Source: Protostelium mycophagum
Lineage: Eukaryota > Evosea > Variosea > Protosteliida > Protosteliaceae
Assembly: GCA_002081555.1 (NCBI GenBank)
Contig: MZNV01001684.1
Location: forward strand, 85,152-149,151
Direction of reading: 5' to 3'
Length of the DNA stretch: 64,000 nucleotides
The notes under the pieces are model-generated. The model was not told where the DNA came from, did no database searches, and saw only the letters and a list, made by a program, of their open reading frames with translations. Every line of letters begins with the position of its first letter. Position 1 is the stretch's first letter. The position numbers and the translations under genes are program-made. Positions 10,001-22,012 of the stretch are shown piece by piece.

Positions 10001-11124
10001 TTACCCCAGAAGCGCGTCCAAGATGCCTCTGAAGATGTCATCATTCATTCAACCAATAATCAATAACGGAAAAGCAACTTACGCAAAATCACCCAAAAAG
10101 TTTGGCAGTCGGTAAGCAGGAGAGTAGATCATCTCTACGACCACCATTGACCTAAAGGCGAACTGGATCCAGGTCATATTATCTCCATTCTGGTTTGGGA
10201 TATTACTGGTAGTAAATGTGTAATGAGAAGTTATTGGGATGGACACTTCTTTGTAATAGTCATCTTTGTGTATTTCCACATGGTATGTCAGGCTGAACAA
10301 TGTGATCATTTTACCGCCAATGAACCTGTCAATGTCAAAATGACATGTTACATCAAGGCATGCACACGTGAAAGAGGAGATAATGTTGTCGACAACCTCT
10401 CTCGAATCCAATGTTGAATCATGCGGTAAGAAGGTGACTGTAAGTTGTTCTTGATCTGCCACAGAAAATACTGCCGAAATACCACCATCTCTGACATTAA
10501 TTGGGTGTACCAGCAGAGGATTAGTGGCATTCAAATTGAAAATATAACAGCTGCAAAGGTCAACTTGTGCCTGAGAGGCTATTATGTCTTGCCTAGTTGT
10601 AGCGTTGTAGGTTTGGGAGTACACAGCATATTTAGGCCAACACTCCTCCCCAAAACAAATGGCTTGAGAGAAAGTTTCAAGAATGCTCAGATCTGTCACG
10701 TTTCCGCTAAGGAAGAACATTGAACACACCTGACATCTTCAGTAGGGAAGAAAAATGCTTTGCGACACACCGCGACGGCAGGGTATGGTATCGCCTGATA
10801 CCTCGTATATTTCATGACCGCAGAAGCAACCTTATTTGCTTTTTCTAACTGGTGGCTGATTCGGACGACATACCTAGTAGCAGTCTTCAGAGGCAATTTC
10901 CATTTGCAAAATCATTACCAGATGAAGACACCGAAAGCTCCAAGCCAAACTAGTGCCATATAGACCCGGTACAATATGATTTGGTTTTTGGACAAGTGGT
11001 GCATCACATGCGAGTCATCATCTTTGTGTCGTGTGTCAAAATCAATAGTCGGAAACGAATTCCCTTGATGTTGAGCCGGCACATCGTCATGTTTCATTTC
11101 CACTGATTTGGACCCTCCTTCCAT
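10001..11124 (-). CDS. Single-pass membrane protein resembling the N-terminal half of ENaC/ASIC-type channels
   Basis: The start is ATG 11124-11122 (MEGGSKSVEMKHDDVPAQHQ). About 45 polar residues are followed by a hydrophobic segment (IILYRVYMALVWLGAFGVFI), then an exon with YPAVAVCRKAFFFPTE and a large cysteine-containing ectodomain (SLAETVTDLSILETFSQAIC and on, with CSCYIFNL, FTCACLDVTCH and several N-x-S/T sites). The TM segment followed by a PAV..C motif recalls degenerin/ASIC channels, where it reads PAVTIC. The expected second TM segment is missing: the reading ends FLGDFAGILDALLG-stop at 10001-10003. It may be a truncated channel, or an unrelated receptor. An AATAAA lies downstream near 9980 on this strand. 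Confidence 0.5.
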
Positions 11125-11189
11125 GTCTTCTGCACCTTGTATCTTGTGGCGTTGCTTATTTCATCAACAAATCTTGTCAGGCAGAATAA

Positions 11190-11510
11190 AGAGGGAGAAT
11201 GTTTTCACTGTCTCTTGCATCTCCGCAGAAACCTCAACTTTTGCCTCCGCATACCGAAACAGTCTCCTTTCTTACCGCAAACATCTGCGACGATGATCAG
11301 ACAATCGGCTCCTTCATACCAAAAGGTGACGGCTCCTTTGTGTCTTTGCGCCCATCAACGTTACCGTGGAGACCCAATTCTCTCCAACTCTTCAAGCTGT
11401 TTGTCAGTCTCTTCGTCAAATGATTCAGAAAGACCTGTTCAGTGGTTGAATAATCGTTTATTTCTGTGATATTGTTGTCCAGCCTGATCTGTACTTATCC
11501 TTCTTGGCCC
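11190..11510 (-). CDS. Possible small multi-exon gene (low confidence)
   Basis: On the minus strand, open pieces look protein-like: RRISTDQAGQQYHRNKRLFN near 11490-11440 and ESFDEETDKQLEELERIGSP near 11425-11365. The second is followed by a good donor (GTAACG), and a 9-nt putative exon flanked by AG and GTAAG occurs near 11280. I could not join them into a convincing start-to-stop protein. It may be the end of a gene whose 5' part is around 11700, or chance open sequence upstream of the membrane-protein gene. Confidence 0.25.
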
Positions 11511-11766
11511 ATCTACAATGTGTCAGTCGTGAAATTTCATCAAAATCTCTCACAATTCCAACAGTTGACAGGGCTTATCTGCAAGTCTGCTGGTGGGTAA
11601 CATCGTCTCGATCACGTTGTAGACGGAGTCAGGTCTATCTTCGGTCAAACCTAAAGCAATTAGGTCAAACCACAGTAAATCATCAAAAACAAAGAAAAAA
11701 TCGATTTTTGGCTTGCAGCGTAAATTCGTAATTTATTTTCAAAAAGTTTTTTCACCCCTTTCAATT

Positions 11767-13561
11767 CTACAAAGATCCGAATAGACTCTGAAAATCCTCA
11801 CCTTTGTCGTCGCGGACGAAGTCGAATACGACATCAGGACTACGCTGATGTCTGAGCTCCAACTTGGCCGTCTCCGGGTTGGTGTTCTTGAAGATCAAGA
11901 GTGACTTTTTAGACTTTCGGATGTACTGATATTCGTCACAGCGGATGGAGTTGTTGGGCTCTTGGAGCACCCAGACCAGATTTTCCACGTAAACGAACGA
12001 CTTCTTTCCCATAAATTGGACCACCTGTTGGACTCATTCTTCTGGTATAAAGGTATACAATGTGGTGCTTGAGGATTTGCTCAAAGTGCCGAAAATATAC
12101 ACAAAACATCAGCAAAGTAAATCTTTGCAGAGAAAATTGAATTTTAAAACAGCAGCGGTGGATGATTCACTTCAAGCTTAATACAATAACAATTACAGAC
12201 ATCCGTTACAACTCAATTGTAAAGATATTTGTAGATGCAAACCATGAACAGAATCTACCTGAGGGATGATCTCTTTCTCGGTCCAGATGAATATGTACCC
12301 GACTCTCAGCACTGCGCCCAAATTTAACTTTTCCATCTGTGCGCAGGTGACGTATTGAGGTCCTATATGATGTCATTACTCGTCACAATGACATTCGTTA
12401 TGATATCTCACCTTCTCTTCCCTTGATCTTCCATGGAGGATCCATAAGAATGGCCTGTACAGGTCAATATGTAGATTTTCAGAATAAAGATATGTTTGGT
12501 GACAAACTCACGATGAAGTTGTTGTTTTTGAGATTTTTCAAATCGTATTTCATAATGTCCTCAGAAAGGTGCGTCGCATTTGCCGGTCTGGGGTACTGAA
12601 AACGTCAATCCACGAAATTTCACGGAGATCTACCTGGCCTTCAGAATCTTTCTCTTCATATGGCGCGATTGTTTTGGCCCAAGAGAGAGGCATGGGGAGG
12701 GGTGGGATCCTGGTGAAGGTGGTCTCGAGGGGGTCGATAAATCTAATCTACAACGAGTCAATGTACATCGAAAGGGCTTGAAGTAAATACAAGCTACGAT
12801 GTTGCCGCAGCAAATAATGCTGAAACAATTACTTCCAAGACCAAACTTTGGGCCACAGTTGGTGAATAACAATTCTTGTATTTAGCGGTGAATCCGCAAC
12901 AAAAGAGGACTGATGCCATGTACAGACCTTCTTGCGCACGGTGAAGGTGAAGCCTTCATCGGTGGAGACTTCCATGAAAGAAGACTGGAGTGCAGATGCC
13001 CTGGACATTCCAACTCTGGACGCCTTAGGACGAGCCTTTCTGTCTCCATCATCATCGTCAAAACCAAAGAAGCTCTCCTGCTCAATGTCAGAACGGTGTT
13101 CAATATTTTCTGATCAAATATTATACCTCATCACCATAAACTTCTTCTTCCTCTTCGAGATCAAGCTCAGCAAATAGTTCGTCCATGTCCATTTGATCAT
13201 TTTCCATGTGATCGGTTTGGACAACTCCCTTATTTAACATACCGATGGAAAAAGATGATGTCTCTTTAAATAGAGTTTCCAACTGTTCAGGTGAATATAG
13301 AACTGAAAAGAATGTGTAATTACTTGATCTTGGTTGAGTTCGCTCTGCTTAGGTTCTGATTGTTGACCTTCCTCTGTTGTCTCAGTAGTGGTAGTGGCTG
13401 CTTTCTCACGCTGCTCTTGCTGGATCTTCTCCAATGCCTCGAATTTCTTCATAATCATCTCTGGGGTCTCGCTATCATCTGTGTAACCAACCCAAAGAGC
13501 CGCGCTGTCGAGATCTCAGTCAAATACAATAAAATGAAGTAAGAATATAGCGCCACCTCAT
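11767..13561 (-). CDS. MT-A70 family N6-adenine methyltransferase
   Basis: The start is ATG 13561-13559 (MSAALWVGYTDDSETPEM after the first splice) and the stop is TAG 11769-11767. The N-terminal part is low-complexity and acidic (EALEKIQQEQ, a T/E-rich stretch, then MDMDELFAELDLEEEEE). The C-terminal half is the methyltransferase: MKYDLKNLKNNNF, then AILMDPPWKIKGREG with the DPPW catalytic motif near 12440, VTCAQMEKLNLGAVLRVGYI, FIWTEKEIIPQ, and WVLQEPNNSIRCDEYQYIRKS near the end. MT-A70 enzymes methylate adenine in mRNA (METTL3/14), in other RNAs or in DNA (METTL4, ciliate MTA1). With DPPW intact this one should be catalytic. I cannot assign the subfamily. It is divergent from the SAS-6 gene. 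Confidence 0.8.
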
Positions 13562-13801
13562 CTGTTTGGGCGCGGCCTTTCTTCGGCTACGTGAACTCTA
13601 TCATCATTAATATCTATCACAATTTATTCCATTTTCCAAAGACCTCACCATGATTGAGGCCGCTCCTCTCAGTCAGATCAGAAAAAAAAGTTTGAAAGAT
13701 GAAATGGCGCCATTTTATGGTCCGAGATTTTCCCGCCAAAATTTGAATATTTGGCAGACCGAGGCTGGAAAGCTGATTGGGAGACACTCAAGTGAAAAAC
13801 G

Positions 13802-16647
13802 ATGCTAACTGATGCGTACCTCTACACAGATCGTGGAGGTAATTACCATCCAAATGCTCTCTTAGAATCTGAGCAAGGGGAACCACTTCAGGTGAGACTG
13901 CCTCATATTCTTCTGATTTTGATGTGACAGAGGGGACCACAAGATTCGAGCCATTATACAGAACGAACCGTTTATGTTACGATCACATCAGAAGAGAAAC
14001 CAAAGAATCGGAAGGTCCTCATCAAGATATACCACTTCCCGGACAGTTTAGAGGTGAGCTAAGATCTGCTCACCACAAATCCTCTTTCAACAGAGGAATT
14101 GATGCATTTAGATTCTGTTGACCGATGATACGGACCTCCTCTTCTTATGGTCAAGCAAAATGAACACCAGCGGATTCGAGACATATCGTCAGAGACATAA
14201 TCTCACCACCAATAATTTCGAGGAGTTCCAAAAAACAGTCATTAAGCTGCTCCATCAAGACAATTACACACAAGATCGCGATTTCAGATGCCTCCTCAGT
14301 GTTGGCGCTGTACCAGAGAGGGAAGGAGATCAGATCATCGATGGAAAACACTCAGATGTGGCCAATTTCATCATAACAGCGCCGGGACCTCTTTCCAGAA
14401 TTCAACAGTTTGATATCGTCCTCAGAAAAGCGAATGAGCGAAAACTCAACGAATACCTCTCAGAGAGGGTGAGCATTGAAATCCATCAAGAACAAGTCGT
14501 TCATGACTCATCAATGACAATGCAGAACAAGGCTGAAGGAAAAAAACATTTGTACAAATTGTTTCAATCATTCATGAAATCTTTCATCTCTGATCGATGT
14601 ACAGGTCAAAGACTACAGAAAGCTGAGCACTGACCTCGAAAAATTATGCGAACAACGCAAACAAGAAATCGCTTCACAGAAGGCAGAAATCACCAGCTTG
14701 AGAGAAAAAAATCTGAAAATCTCTGGGGATTCTCAGGCCTTATTGAGCGAAGAGAGGATTCGGAATTTGGATTTATTGAAAGAAAAAGAAAAGGAGATGG
14801 AATCGAAGATATTAAGAGAGAGGGAAATCTACGAAGAAAAGGTGAAAATCAATCAAGTTTTTTTGCAAGTATTTTTCATGAGAAGATCTTCTGATGGAAA
14901 CAGATGAGTGCGGTGGAGAGACAGAAGGAAACCTTGAATAGAGAGAACTCCAGACTTCAAGCCGAGTGTAGAGAGACCGCAATGAAGGTACACACAAAGA
15001 CATCATATTTCAGTTTGATACCTTTATTGACCCTCAGCTCAGTATCAAAATGCAAATACAAAATGGCAAACGGCTGAAGCCGAAATTGCAAGGATAACAC
15101 AGGAGAGGGATAAGTCATCTGGAGACCGCGAGAACCTTCTGAACCAAACAATTCGTGATAAAAACGACACGATACAGAAATTATCCACAGAAATCGACCA
15201 ACTACAACGAATCAAGAGAGAAGAACAGGCACGTTGTAGATGTGATTGGAAATGTTGACGGTTATAGATGGATTCAGAAAAGGAGTTGAAAAAATACAAA
15301 CAGTTGTGCAGTGACAGAGACGCACAGATGCAACTTTTAGAAAAGGTGAACTTTTATTCTAAATTCGAATAACCATTGTGTAGTATCAATCACGAAGCAG
15401 AAAATACAAGGAAAAATTGTTGGCCGCAGTCAACAGCTACAAAATACTGCAAAATACATGTGAAAATCAGAAAAGAAATATGGAAATGATCAAAAAGGTG
15501 AGGCCATCTACAACTGTGTAATATGAAGTTTTTGACGGATATAGGAATTACACAATGAAATTTCGAAGGAAAAACAGAGGATAGAATTGTTGGAGGAAGA
15601 GAATAAGAAAAAAACAACAGAGATAGAAAGGTGAAAGATTTTAATATTTCTGTTACAAGCGATGCGGTAATAACCGTGGAATGACACGGTACGATAACGA
15701 AAGATATACCATGTTTCATCTTTAGTTGAATCTGAAGAACTTGCTAAAATTTCCTGACTTGTACAGCCTCACGAGAGAGCAACGTCAATTCCAGCAAGAT
15801 GTCTCCACTTTCCAAGGGAAACTCTCAGACAATGAAAAGGTGAGTTCGTCTACAACGCATCATTTTCTGAAAGTTCACTGCAGCTCATCGAGTATCTACA
15901 CAAGGAATTGAACGAGACGAAGCAAAATTCTCGGTCTACAACGAGCCATGACATCACACCACAACATTTAATGAGTCCCATCCACCCTCTCGCATCCTCC
16001 GGGATCAAGCAGCGACCCACTTCCCGCCTTTTTTCAGGTGGAGTCCACCCATCTACAACGGATAAATGAAATGTTTATTCTATTGCAGAGGTTCCTAACG
16101 TTATTGCTGAGAGAGCACCATTACGTGATATGACCAACAATTCAAATTCTAATTTTGGAAATTTGGCGGGAAGAAAACCGGTGCCAGGGTCAACAAACTC
16201 CTCAATACATACACCGAACGGGGTGAGTCCTTTACATGATTGTACAACAGAGTTTTTGACTGTTCCAGTCAAATATCACCATGACATCAGATTTCCAATC
16301 CCCAAATGGAACTCCATCTACAATGAACCAAACTCAAAGCAGATCAGGTGAATTTTCCTTGAGAATTCGAATTTCTCAACATTGTACAGGGCATCTGACG
16401 CGCGAAAATTCTTATGCAAACGAGAAAAGCAAATACAGCTTTACACCCAACTGGAGGCTTAGAGATCCAGAATTAGCCAAAAAAGTTCAAAAGCAGACCG
16501 AAGCAGAAAAAGAGAACGATGCCACGAGGTACATCTACACTGTTGTAAACTGAGTTGGAGAGCTCAATATTTTGCAGGAACAATACACCAATTGTAAATA
16601 CTGCACCCTTGTCCGTGTCATTTAATCCACAAAGAATGGTCAAATAA
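13802..16647 (+). CDS. Spindle assembly abnormal protein 6 (SAS-6)
   Basis: The start is ATG 13802 (MLTDAYLYTDRGGNYHPNAL). The N-terminal globular domain reads TERTVYVTITSEEKPKNRKV and LIKIYHFPDSLE, then LTDDTDLLFLWSSKM, the counterpart of the human SAS-6 LTDDTDPFFLY motif. A long coiled coil follows over about ten short exons (for example EKLCEQRKQEIASQKAEITS and LREKNLKISGDSQALLSEER), and near 15885 LIEYLHKELNETKQN, matching the conserved LI.WLNKELNE near the human C-terminus. The tail is Ser/Pro/Asn-rich and ends FNPQRMVK-stop (16645-16647). SAS-6 forms the ninefold cartwheel of centrioles. Its presence implies this organism builds centrioles or basal bodies. One intron (about 15228-15270) seems to use a GC donor. 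Confidence 0.88.
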
Positions 16648-16941
16648 CATGAATCGGTATGCTTTTAGACGACAGAACGCAGGCCTTGCGCCGGGAGCCC
16701 AGCTCGAGAGGAAGGAGAATAAATCGATTCGTATTTAGTTTCAAAAATATAGAGGTAGAAGCCTCAAAACACATCACAGAGAAGCCTGAAGAAGTCTGAA
16801 GAAGTCTGTCCTCTTTGGAATTGTGAACGAAATTTACGTAATGACATTTGTTCGTTTCGGAAAAGAAATGTCGACACTTGAAGTTTGAAAGAGGATCACT
16901 TTTCATCTCACTTCACGCAGAGACGATCAAAATCACACGAA

Positions 16942-17724
16942 ATGACTTCCCCCAATAAGAGAAAGGAGGTTGATCTTATGAAGCTGTGAGTTTGCCATCA
17001 TATCGGCGGCAGCCGCTTTTATCCTCTAAACTGATCTTCGAAGCATGATGAGCGACTACAAAGTCACCATGCCTGGTGATTGTGTGACGGAGTTTTCAGT
17101 CGTCTTTAAAGGTCCCAAAGACAGTAAGCCCCAAATTAAAATGCAAAGCAATAATACCAACAGGTGTTTACGAAGGAGGAACATGGAAGGTAAGAGTGGA
17201 ATTACCTCCTGCATACCCTTACAAATCTCCCTCTATTGGCTTTGCCAACCGGATCTTCCACCCCAATGTCGACTTCTCGTGAGTACACTTTGGATGTATT
17301 GTTCTCATATAACAGGTCTGGATCTGTCTGTTTGGATGTCATCAACCAGACTTGGAGCCCCATGTTTGGTGATTATTACTGGACCAAATGAATAGTTACT
17401 CTAACACAAAGCAGATCTCATCAATATTTTCGAGAGCTTTCTGCCGCAGTTACTTCTCTATCCTAACCCAACTGATCCTCTAAATGGAGAGGCCGCTGCT
17501 CTTCTCTTAAAAGAACCTGATCGTTACAAGGAAAGAGTGAAAGGTAACTTTTTAATTCGTGATCATGATTAATCCCGTCTCCAGAATGTGTTACTAAGTA
17601 CGCCTCTTCTGCTGATCCTGACGACGAAGCCATGTCTGAAGACGATGCAAGCGAAGAAGGCAGTGAACTCAGTGATTACTCAGAGAGAGAAGACGATGAA
17701 GAATTAGCCGACTTTGAGGACTGA
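16942..17724 (+). CDS. UBE2H: Ubiquitin-conjugating enzyme E2 H
   Basis: The start is ATG 16942 ([15 protein letters not shown]). Exons give [53 protein letters not shown] with the catalytic Cys, and [20 protein letters not shown] followed by [11 protein letters not shown]. These motifs follow human UBE2H and yeast Ubc8 closely. The C-terminal tail is acidic and serine-rich ([20 protein letters not shown]), also as in that family. The enzyme works with the GID/CTLH ubiquitin ligase. The stop is TGA 17722-17724. Confidence 0.93.
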
Positions 17725-17914
17725 TCAAGCCTGTACATACCTTGTGAATATAGTTTTTGTTTAATAATTCGCTGATCTTAATGCAAACCATCTTTATTCT
17801 GTTTATGAATATCAATAAAGACATTCGTCGCCAAAGACACAACGACCATCTTCTTTCTGATGTACAGACTCTACAACGAGATCTGAAATTTGTCCGATCA
17901 GACATCACATCACC

Positions 17915-20900
17915 ATGACGCATGGGAAGACACTAGCATGTGTTCTGTTTCTGCTTTCCATCACATGTTCAACCTCATTTGCTGCTGAAGGAACACGTTA
18001 CGTCAATGTGCAGCCAATAGTGGGTACGTCTACGCACACAAACCTCATATACTTAAAATGAGTTAGGGAAGAATTTTCCTGATTCAATAGATGAAGAATC
18101 AGCTTGGATCCATTCCAGTGAGATAATATGATGATTCAAGCACATATTTACCTGATCTTCTCAGATAATCTGGCTAACTTCTACAATCTCGCACCAATCC
18201 AAAGCGTCACGATCCCAGTCACAGTGAACGCCATTTTTGTTGGCTTTTCAGGCGATGGTCGTACGAGATTAGCTCTCGCTGAGGAATACCTCGGTGCTTG
18301 GTTAAGACATGCAGAACACAAAGTTCCTCATACAACCGTTTTTTTAAGACAGGAAGGAGTTGGCGGTGGTTCTGGCAACACTCTTGTAGAATATGACGTC
18401 AGCATTCGAGTTTTAGAGCTCGATCCAATGGTCAATACATTAATTGAAGATCATTTATATTGGAACTTGAGATCTGAGGATGTGAGGTAAGAAGGCTCAT
18501 GAAATGATTGTCATTAAATTGATCAGTGGAACAACAGAGGGCACAGAGAAGCCAAAGACTGAAAAAAAAGTGAGTTTTTAGTTTTGATAAAAAATCGAAA
18601 AAATTTTTCTCAATTTTTTTTACTTTTCTCAGAAAAACTGAATTCAAAATCCATTTTTGAGGGATTAAAAAAATGACAGGTGCGCCACTATACCGACGCG
18701 TCAAGGCTGACCAATGTATTGGGCAGCCTGCTCAAGCACATCAATCAGACAGAGGACTACACTCTGTTTATTTTGAACCCAAACACGCCATTGCAAGCAC
18801 ACGAGATGTACGGATACAGGTGGGTTATTACGAGCGTCTACAATGATCGTGACCTATTTTTAGGACGGGATTTTCAAACAGCGAATTGAGCGTTCTATAC
18901 CAGGTGAGACTTTTATTTGAGAAATCTAAATGAAAAATATAATATTCAAATTGTTAAATTTCCAGTGGAAAAAATTATTTTTTCGATCCCACAACGACCA
19001 ATGTTTTTAATTCAAATAATAATCCTCCAGAACGACCAATTCACCTCTACAAACGTGGCAAAGGAGATGAAAGGCGCGTCCCAAGACAAATTCCCACCGA
19101 TGACAGACGTAAAGAGACCGGGGAATAAGGAGGGCCCACAGTTCAAAGACATGGTGAGTCAGTCAACAAAATGGTCACAGTGGTATCTGCAGACCCAGAG
19201 ATCCAAATCCAAGCCAGAACCACAAGGTTTGTCGACGTCGACATCCTCTTCGCGGGATGTACGTGTGGATGACGTGTATAGATTGTGTTGAGGAAGAGTG
19301 TGCGATGGACGGTCTTCCGACTATGCAGCAATCTCTCGTCTCTTTAGCGAGATGGATATCTCAGAATGGATCTTTTGAAGGTCAGCAGAATATCAAATTT
19401 AGACGAGTTTTCATCTGACGTGACAAGGACAAGACTACTTGTACAGAGCACACACCGACCCCCACATGCAAGAAGAATGTCTTGTCGACGTCTGGAGCTC
19501 ACATCAACGTTTTTCCTTTGTTGATTTTTCCGCCGGTCCTGTTTTCTATGGTCCCACCATATCTACAACGGGCTACCGTTCCGCCGTCTACAACCGACTG
19601 GATTCGACACACTACAACGAGGCAAAGACGAAGGAGGGAAATTCCTTTGAGAATTCAGAGGACAGATACCAGGCTTGGAAAGCGGAAAAATATCTTCTCG
19701 AGTCACTTTGGGAAAAACAATGTTCAGATGAAGAAGCAGTGCAAGGGTCTTTCTGTCTGGGTCTCAAAAAGCGAATAGATGCGTACAATGGCGAAGGGGG
19801 TGAGTTTTACGCGTTGTAGATGGGGGTTTGTTTTATCTTTGGGTGTGGGGTTACAAACTGTTCATTTGAGTTTTCACTGAATCTTGTTAGGAGATTCTGA
19901 TTGGGACCCCCTAGTGGGTGGGGGCGGTGACGTGTACATCCCCTCCGATCTACAACGAGACGATATCGTATCTAAGATGGGATCTACATTATCTTCCTTC
20001 ATACATCACCTGGTCCTCCCTCCTTCAGCACTCTTAAACCACCCCTTCTACAAAAGAATTCAATTCCACGTCTATTTGGTCAAAAACCACGACTCTTACG
20101 CTCCTTTCGGCGGCAGTTATTTTAACTACGAGAGGTGGATTTAAATTTTGAACTCGATACTCGGCGGGAGATTTATGTCTTGGCAGATTCAAATACGACC
20201 TGTCAGCTTTGAAACTTCCTGGTCAGGAATTTTCTTTTTCGCTGAAAGAGTGAGTGATAATTTGCACATTATTCAGGCGGTTGTGTCAAGACGAGATCTG
20301 TAGATTTGACGCGTTGTAGAATCTCGATACAGACGGATACTGATTTGGCCCTCGCACTGAAACTATCGACACGGTCCGCTCTCGTGCCCAAGTATGATTT
20401 TGGCGGGAAAAGGGATCCTACACAAATTTCTGAACATCTCAGGTTGTCCGCCGAAGGCCATTACACAGGCGAAGATATTCTATTTTTAGACTCGACAGAA
20501 ATAAAACACCATCTACACTCTGCCATCGACGAGGATTCAGACGGTACTATTTATCCGAGAAATTTCACCGAGATTCGCTGAATATTCGCAGATTCTGCGA
20601 GACATATTCCCATATTTTTCTTCTCTTACGGCAGAGAGAGACCAGTGCTGATTGATAAGAAATACCAAGCTAAAGCTTTAGACAATGTGGTCCTCATCGT
20701 CCAATCAGATCATCACACTTATGAATCATCAATTGGATGCAATGGCAATCCTGTACACTGGAACCTCAGGTATAAGATAGGATTGTGTCGACGGAGTCTT
20801 AAAATGTACAGAGATCCCATCAAGCCTGCCTTAGCCGCAACTTCAACCGCTTTGTCGGGTCTAGTCTCTTCACACATCGACTACAACGACGCTACAGGCG

Positions 20901-21698
20901 GTGCCACCCAGGTGACGAACTTTCAGTGAAATCTCGCGAAACTCAACCTCTCAGGATTGGATGTGGTCGACAGGAAACAACCCCTTCTCTTATACTTCTT
21001 CCGGCCATCAGTTTTCGCAAGTACAGAAAGACATCGCACTTCGGAATTACGTGGCAGTCGCGCTGAATGACTCCGTATATGCTGTTAACCAAGCCATCTC
21101 AGCCTTGACTCATCTCACGACATGTGAGATCTGTGATGTGATGTTGCAATGACTTTGATAGCTTCTGAAAACTATGGCGCTTTACAATATGCATCAACTG
21201 AGCTGACGGCCAAATACGAAGTACTCATCGAGATGTGGACATCGGTAAAGATTTGAATCTTATTCTTGGCGGGAAAATATCTTAATGTTGTAGATTGCTA
21301 GTTTTACTTCTATTTTGGATCCCACCGTTGTGCAATGGTTTGAAGAACTAGATTCTCTCACACAGAGGTGATTTTTCCTTCATTATAACCTCTCTCCGAA
21401 TGAGACAGCTGGTTGTGACACAAATCCACTGATTCACGTTTGGAGCTGTTGAATTCTACTTTGCGTTGACTGCTCACATTGAAAAGTATTGTTTGCTAAA
21501 TTCCTCAGCTTTATGGACGACGCACAAGAGACATTAGACACTGTCGGAGTTTATCGATGTCTAAACTCAAAAGAAGAAACTATTCTGGACGACTCAAACT
21601 TTGACTGGCTTGTCCCCATTGCATTGGCTGTGGACGGACTGATCATCTTGGCTTTGCTGTTGGTCAGAACACGACCGACAAAGGTCAAAATAAATTGA
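17915..21698 (+). CDS. Large secreted-pathway type I membrane protein, At5g58100/SPOT1-like
   Basis: A signal peptide (MTHGKTLACVLFLLSITCST) begins at 17915. The lumenal part, in at least a dozen exons, includes AIFVGFSGDGRTRLALAEEY near 18230, RFSFVDFSAGPVFYGPTIS near 19510, VLIDKKYQAKALDNVVLIVQ near 20650, and WMWSTGNNPFSYTSSGHQFS near 20960 followed by RNYVAVALNDSVYAVNQAIS. A single TM segment (WLVPIALAVDGLIILALLLV) ends the protein, with a short basic tail. The order and these motifs resemble, from memory, the uncharacterised plant membrane protein At5g58100 (SPOT1), linked to pollen wall formation. The molecular function is unknown. Several introns carry the TCTACAACG and GGCGGGAAA words. 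Confidence 0.7.
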
Positions 21699-22012
21699 AA
21701 ATGATTTTTTTTATACAGTGGCGAGTTGTAACGCGCATCGGAAAACTTTGGAAAACTTTTTCGATTTTCCAGGCATAATTTGAGACTGAGGTCTACAGAA
21801 CTGGGAGGTGTTTCCGTCAGAATTTGCAGTTCACAAACACAGGCTGACAACCAATAACTTGCTCACGTTTAGCCACCAGCTCTTCTCGTGTTCTGACGGC
21901 AGCAGCAGGTTACGACAGCGTACTTTTGCGTTTCGGTCCAAGAGGTGATCATTATCTCACAATCGAAGAGCTACAAACTACAAAACAACTCACGGCTGAC
22001 GCACTCACGATC

